From Flavobacterium tiangeerense (GTDB taxonomy: Bacteria; Bacteroidota; Bacteroidia; Flavobacteriales; Flavobacteriaceae): 64,000 bases of DNA. The translations under genes and the position numbers were made by a program. Below are positions 60,016 to 64,000 of this stretch, piece after piece. Location of the stretch: positions 62,001 to 126,000 of the forward strand of contig NZ_VLKO01000005.1 in NCBI RefSeq assembly GCF_007830355.1, read 5' to 3'. Under the pieces are notes generated by a model. It was not told the DNA's origin and did not search any database. It saw only the letters and a list, made by a program, of their open reading frames with translations. Numbering within the stretch: the stretch's first letter is position 1; every line of letters begins with the position of its first letter.

Positions 60016-63000
60016 TATTTAGGATTACCAATATAGTTGTTCAATTCAATTTTAACATAACTAAAACCTTTTCCGTTTACTTTTTGTAAAAGTTCCTTTT
60101 CCATTACCTTGTTTCTATTGGGAACAATAGTTTGTGCCAGATCTTTATTTGGTAAACCATTTACAAAGCAATTTTCTAATGATGATAAAATAATTTTACA
60201 GTTCGTCAAGTCAAGGAGTTTGTAATCAAAATATTGTTTGCGTTGCACCCGAACACCTTCCCTAACAAAATAATGATCAACATATAAAAGTTCTTTTTCT
60301 TTAGTGTAATAAGATACAATCAATTCTGGAACGGTTACTTCTTGAATCCCATAATTAAAAAGCGTTCCCTTTAGATGGTTATTTTCTACTACAAGGTCTG
60401 ACAGGGCTACTTGTATATAAAAATCTGTTATGGCAACATTTCCTGCTGATTGAATGTCAAAGTTAGACGGTGTTTCGGCAATATTTTTAGGGGTATATTC
60501 ATTAGGGTTGAACGTTGTAGGCTTGTTTACCTCTTTTTTTAACCAAGAAATCTCTTCAAAGTTTACTTTAAAACTAGTTGTCTCTTTGGGTAAAATTTTA
60601 TGCTTAATAGCGTCTTTGGCATTGAATGTTGCTAATTCTTTGTCGTATTTATTATACAAAGTAGATTTTACAATAACATCTGCAGGACTGTTATCAAGGT
60701 TTTGTAATTCCCCTACAATCATGTATTCATTGTTATACTGAATTAATTTGGCCGATAGGATTTCAAGCTCAGGTTGCTTTAATACATCTTCATGATAGGT
60801 TTGTTGGGTGGTGATTTTTCGTCGTCCTTGTTTGTAATACTCCGTTAAATTACTAGATAAAAATTGATCTGGCGGTATGTCTAATGGTGTTTTTTGAGGA
60901 AGAATAAACCATTTTCCGTTACGTTTGATAGTTTCGTGATAGTAATCCTTATTAATGATTTCTAAGGGTGTAATCCATTTTGTTTTGGCAACAAGCGTAG
61001 TTCTTTGATCGGTTTTCTTTACAATTTGAATTTCTATGGCATCAAGTTTAGCGTATGAATTTAAAATTCCGTCAGCTACTGATGTTTCCAGCATAAATTG
61101 TGATATAGAAAGTTTGCTCCTAGGGTCAATAAAAGAGTGGGCTTTTTCATAAAACTTAAAATCGAGCGCATCATAGTAGCTTTTTACCACATTTTCAGGG
61201 CTTATTTGGGTAGCATTGGCAACATAGGTTTTATATCCTCCAAAGGCCATAATGATAAACAATATAAGGACCCAAAGATGTAATACACTAATGAGTTTTA
61301 GAGGAAACCGAGTGTAAGAAACTTTAAACTTAAAAAAATCGGGTTTTGGTTCTTCCTTTAACTTCAACGCTTTGAAAAAAATACTTTGTACATTTACCAT
61401 AAAGGCAATAATAATTGTAAGTATTGGTATAATACCCCACATTAGTTTAAGATAAACTGGAACTTCATCTTTAGGAAGTACTTTTGGTAACGGAGCAATA
61501 TTAAGTCTTTCCCAAACCATAATGCCATTTTCTAACTGAGAAAGGCGGTGCCACCCACAAAAATATAGTATGGGATCATAAAATTTATCATTCGAAAACA
61601 CATATTTTAAATTGTATTTTTCGGGTACGGTTAAAAATTGTTGTAAAGAACCAATTCCTTCCATACCTCTAAACTTAGAATTCTCAAGTCGTTCTATTGC
61701 TCGTGAGGTAAGCTCGGGTAATCTCCTGGCTGAGTGGTAATTTCCATCAACCGTTTTGGCATTGGTTTGTGAGGATAACGTTGCCATTTGATCCCCAAAA
61801 CCTAAGGGTAAATACCGCCATTGATCGTGTTGATCTTGATTTAAAAAGTTGACTAGCGGGAGAGTATTTATTTTTTGGGGTTGAAAAGGTCTAAAATAAC
61901 CAAGAGTAATTGTAAAACTGGCAAAAAACAAAAAAGAACCCGCAAAGGCTGCGCCAAGAATTCGATGGTAAATATTCCCAAATTTATTTTGAATAGCCGT
62001 TTTTAAATCGCCTTCAATTAAGCGGTATACAAACTCTCCAGACATGGGTAAACTCATAATAGAAGCCCAAAGGGTAAAACGGTCAAGCGTAAGAATGTTA
62101 AACGCATTTTCTCCTAAAACCTTAAGCGGTATAGGTGTTGTACCTCCAGTTCCTAGTATGGTGAGCAAAGTGATTGACAATCCAAAACAAATGTATCTTT
62201 TGCTGAAATAACGGTAAAATACATAGGGTAAAATAAAAAATAGGATTCCCCAGGGTATGACAAAAAACATTAACCCAGATGAGGTTACTTCTAGAAAATT
62301 ATCACGGCTGCCATGAGGTATGGGTACTTGCGTGATAGGATTAGCTTTGGAGTTGACCCAATACGGAAAAATACAAAATACAATAAGCACTAGTGAACCA
62401 GCTCCAAAAATAATAATCCTTTTTAAGAGTTTGAACAAGGTCTGTACAAATAATTTGAATCGTATTTCCTTATAGGAGTTTACCTTTTCCCGAGATACAT
62501 CCATAACAACAGTACCTATCAAAGGGAAAATAAAGAAAACCATCCCGAAAATAGGGGTTACATGATGGGAGCATATGGTAACTGCAAGCAATGAAAATGC
62601 ACTAAGAAGGTTCTTGATTTTTCCAGTTTTTATCCAAAGATAAATTTCTGGCATACAGTGCATTAATATTGAAACACCTACTATGCTGGGCAATTGCCCA
62701 AAAATATGCAAGGTCTCAACAAATGATGACGAGAATACGGCTACTAAAGCAGCATAACCAGCTACAGTTCTATCGGCAGTAATCAATAGGGTATAGCGGT
62801 AAACTCCTGTTATAAACAAAAGAATACCAATAATAGCCACAGTAAATAAACCAAACTTTAAACCACCTAATAGCGATAACAGCCCTATAGCTTGATGCAC
62901 AAGCGGTGGATACCCCATAACGGTAAAACCGGTGTACCAACTGTAATTCCAGGGTTCAAACCAACTTGTAGCATAATGATTGGCAAAAAACATATGAATT

Positions 63001-63107
63001 AAAGCATCATACGTACTTTCTAGCGTGAAAAATATAGCGCTACCATGAAAAACCACTCCTATAAGTAGGGCTGCAATTAAATATTTATTTGATTTTTCGG
63101 TAGACAT
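60015..63107 (-). CDS. large GT-C-like polytopic membrane protein
   Basis: A 1030-residue protein. The first 430 residues hold about eleven membrane helices with an early acidic motif after helix 1 (STYDALIHMFFANHY, Asp34 and His38) like GT-C glycosyltransferases that use lipid-linked sugars. It resembles the large 6-PTPS-related membrane family by layout. Two more membrane segments lie near 555-575 and 612-630. Residues 640-1030 are periplasmic with a NTF2-like stretch (PENVVKSYYDALDFKFYEKAHSFID begins near 648) and beta-rich domains. It may polymerise or transfer sugar chains. It is first in a three-gene unit. Confidence 0.7.
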   Translation of the reverse strand: MSTEKSNKYLIAALLIGVVFHGSAIFFTLESTYDALIHMFFANHYATSWFEPWNYSWYTGFTVMGYPPLVHQAIGLLSLLGGLKFGLFTVAIIGILLFITGVYRYTLLITADRTVAGYAALVAVFSSSFVETLHIFGQLPSIVGVSILMHCMPEIYLWIKTGKIKNLLSAFSLLAVTICSHHVTPIFGMVFFIFPLIGTVVMDVSREKVNSYKEIRFKLFVQTLFKLLKRIIIFGAGSLVLIVFCIFPYWVNSKANPITQVPIPHGSRDNFLEVTSSGLMFFVIPWGILFFILPYVFYRYFSKRYICFGLSITLLTILGTGGTTPIPLKVLGENAFNILTLDRFTLWASIMSLPMSGEFVYRLIEGDLKTAIQNKFGNIYHRILGAAFAGSFLFFASFTITLGYFRPFQPQKINTLPLVNFLNQDQHDQWRYLPLGFGDQMATLSSQTNAKTVDGNYHSARRLPELTSRAIERLENSKFRGMEGIGSLQQFLTVPEKYNLKYVFSNDKFYDPILYFCGWHRLSQLENGIMVWERLNIAPLPKVLPKDEVPVYLKLMWGIIPILTIIIAFMVNVQSIFFKALKLKEEPKPDFFKFKVSYTRFPLKLISVLHLWVLILFIIMAFGGYKTYVANATQISPENVVKSYYDALDFKFYEKAHSFIDPRSKLSISQFMLETSVADGILNSYAKLDAIEIQIVKKTDQRTTLVAKTKWITPLEIINKDYYHETIKRNGKWFILPQKTPLDIPPDQFLSSNLTEYYKQGRRKITTQQTYHEDVLKQPELEILSAKLIQYNNEYMIVGELQNLDNSPADVIVKSTLYNKYDKELATFNAKDAIKHKILPKETTSFKVNFEEISWLKKEVNKPTTFNPNEYTPKNIAETPSNFDIQSAGNVAITDFYIQVALSDLVVENNHLKGTLFNYGIQEVTVPELIVSYYTKEKELLYVDHYFVREGVRVQRKQYFDYKLLDLTNCKIILSSLENCFVNGLPNKDLAQTIVPNRNKVMEKELLQKVNGKGFSYVKIELNNYIGNPK

Positions 63108-63189
63108 CCAGTTTGTATTGATGTTTTTGTAAATGTATTAATAAAACTGTTAATTTAACGCTAGATGACAGTCATTAACAAAGATTTTA

Positions 63190-63221
63190 TTGTGTATTTC
63201 AAATCAAATTTGATATATTTA
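63190..63221 (+). promoter_or_regulatory. promoter of the receiver-glycosyltransferase gene with overlapping palindrome
   Basis: TTG at 63190-63192, 21 bases, then TATATTTA at 63214-63221 (one mismatch to TAnnTTTG). The perfect palindrome ATCAAATTTGAT lies at 63203-63214 in the spacer and touches the box, a possible operator. The start codon follows 30 bases later. Confidence 0.45.
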
Positions 63222-63251
63222 CGATAATCAATCTATCATAAACTCATACCT

Positions 63252-64000
63252 ATGAAAATATTAATTATTGACGATCAGGAGTTAGTAATACTCTCTTTAG
63301 AAAAAAGCCTTGTTGATTTAGGTTACGAAGTATTTTCAGCCAATACCATTTCTGATGGAATTAAAAGCTATGATTTACACTTGCCCAATCTTGTTATAGC
63401 TGATATTAACATGCCTTATTCTAATGAAAAGGAAATCACTAAGGAAGAACTTAATGTGTACAATGGTCTTGAAATTGCAAAACACATAAAAGTAGTTAGA
63501 GGGCATAATACTCCCGTTATGATTTTATCGGGTAATACAGAGGAGGATATTATTGTAAAAGGATTTGATTTAGGAGTTGATGATTACATGAAAAAACCAC
63601 TCAGTCTAAGTGAGATAGGAGCGCGTGTAAAAAGGTTGATAGGTGTGGGCGGTAAGCCGGCTAAAATAACGCAAAAAAATCAAATCATTCAAAACAACTG
63701 TATTGGGGTTGTAATTCCATGTTATAATGAGGAACTTCGTTTGTTAGGGGACGACTTCAAAGCTTTTATTAATTCAAATTTAGGATACCATTTGTGTTTT
63801 GTAAATGATGGTAGTAAAGATAAAACCCTTGAAGTTCTTGAAAAATTAAGAGAAGGAAATGAAGATCACATTAGTATTTATGATTGTGAAAAAAATGGAG
63901 GCAAAGCCGAAGCAGTACGATTAGGGATGCTTCACCTAGCTAAACAAGATCAATTTGATTACATCGGTTTTTTAGATGCTGATTTATCTACAGATTTTGA
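63252..64000 (+). CDS. response regulator-GT2 glycosyltransferase fusion (C-terminus beyond window)
   Basis: The frame opens with ATG 63252 and is open for 249 codons to the window end. Residues 1-132 are a receiver: acidic pocket DDQE at 7-10, phospho-acceptor Asp51 in LVIADINMP, conserved Ser and Lys in MILSGN and MKKPLSLSE, with an extra loop after the acceptor (YSNEKEITKEELNVYNG). After a linker, residues 153 onward are a GT2 GT-A core: IGVVIPCYNEE, FVNDGSKDKT, NGGKAEAVRLGM and the metal-binding DADLS, similar to polyprenyl-phosphate glycosyltransferases. Phosphorylation of the receiver would then control sugar transfer directly. It is divergent from the 1030-residue protein gene. Confidence 0.85.
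   Translation, partial: MKILIIDDQELVILSLEKSLVDLGYEVFSANTISDGIKSYDLHLPNLVIADINMPYSNEKEITKEELNVYNGLEIAKHIKVVRGHNTPVMILSGNTEEDIIVKGFDLGVDDYMKKPLSLSEIGARVKRLIGVGGKPAKITQKNQIIQNNCIGVVIPCYNEELRLLGDDFKAFINSNLGYHLCFVNDGSKDKTLEVLEKLREGNEDHISIYDCEKNGGKAEAVRLGMLHLAKQDQFDYIGFLDADLSTDF

Overview
The window looks like a chromosomal stretch of a Flavobacterium-type member of the Bacteroidota. The evidence is strong A+T bias, promoters of the TAnnTTTG (-7) type instead of sigma70 boxes, almost no Shine-Dalgarno sequences, a DnaE polymerase carrying a fused proofreading exonuclease, GLPGLI-family proteins, TonB-receptor-like barrels ending in YRF, and typical flavobacterial intergenic repeats. No insertion sequence, integrase, CRISPR array or rRNA was seen.

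Left part (1-21 kb, accessory). After the edge of a DUF3050 gene, gcdH and an XRE regulator comes a peptide-export cassette on the + strand. It holds a double-glycine-leader peptide with four cysteines, a TlpA-like thioredoxin lipoprotein, a fusion of a degenerate C39-like domain, VKOR and thioredoxin, a C39-peptidase ABC exporter, and an HlyD-type adaptor. The logic is export, leader cleavage and disulfide formation of a small peptide. The expected ATG of the precursor reads AAG. Next, on the - strand, are two related modules, each made of a small two-Cys peptide gene, a GLPGLI protein and a TonB-receptor-like barrel protein. They are bordered by two different broken copies of trmN6, and the intact trmN6 lies at 20.4-21.1 kb. 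I read this as a hotspot of module exchange beside trmN6.

Middle (21-44 kb, mostly core). This part holds rpsP-rimM-trmN6, an RRM protein, the leucine operon leuC-leuD-leuA-leuB, dnaE, an outer-membrane barrel protein, trxA, a DUF58 protein, two identical tRNA-Asp genes, small membrane and lipoproteins, a GT2 glycosyltransferase with an internal heptamer repeat, a flippase-like LPG-synthase-TM protein, ruvC, hemW, a cyclase-family protein and an MmcQ/YjbR protein.

Signalling block (44.1-52.1 kb). Seven tightly packed + strand genes encode a single-domain receiver, an H-NOX heme sensor, a HNOBA/multi-PAS histidine kinase, a FIST (NosP-like) protein, a second kinase without a visible sensor, an Hpt protein and a LytTR response regulator. 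This looks like a phosphorelay with two potential nitric-oxide inputs and one DNA-binding output. Downstream lie a hypothetical gene and a putative short transcript. The latter has a 21-bp-spaced direct repeat (LytTR style), a -7 box and an intrinsic terminator.

Polysaccharide locus (52.2 kb to the edge). Four transcription units encode a TPR/beta-barrel outer-membrane exporter, a STAS protein, a flippase, a GT4 glycosyltransferase, a membrane-anchored GH5-like hydrolase, a secreted protein with Ig-like repeats, a 1030-residue GT-C-like membrane protein, and a receiver-GT2 fusion cut by the window end. The set suggests a phosphorelay-controlled exopolysaccharide synthesis and export system that does not match the canonical Wzy, Bcs, Pga or Pel gene sets as I know them.
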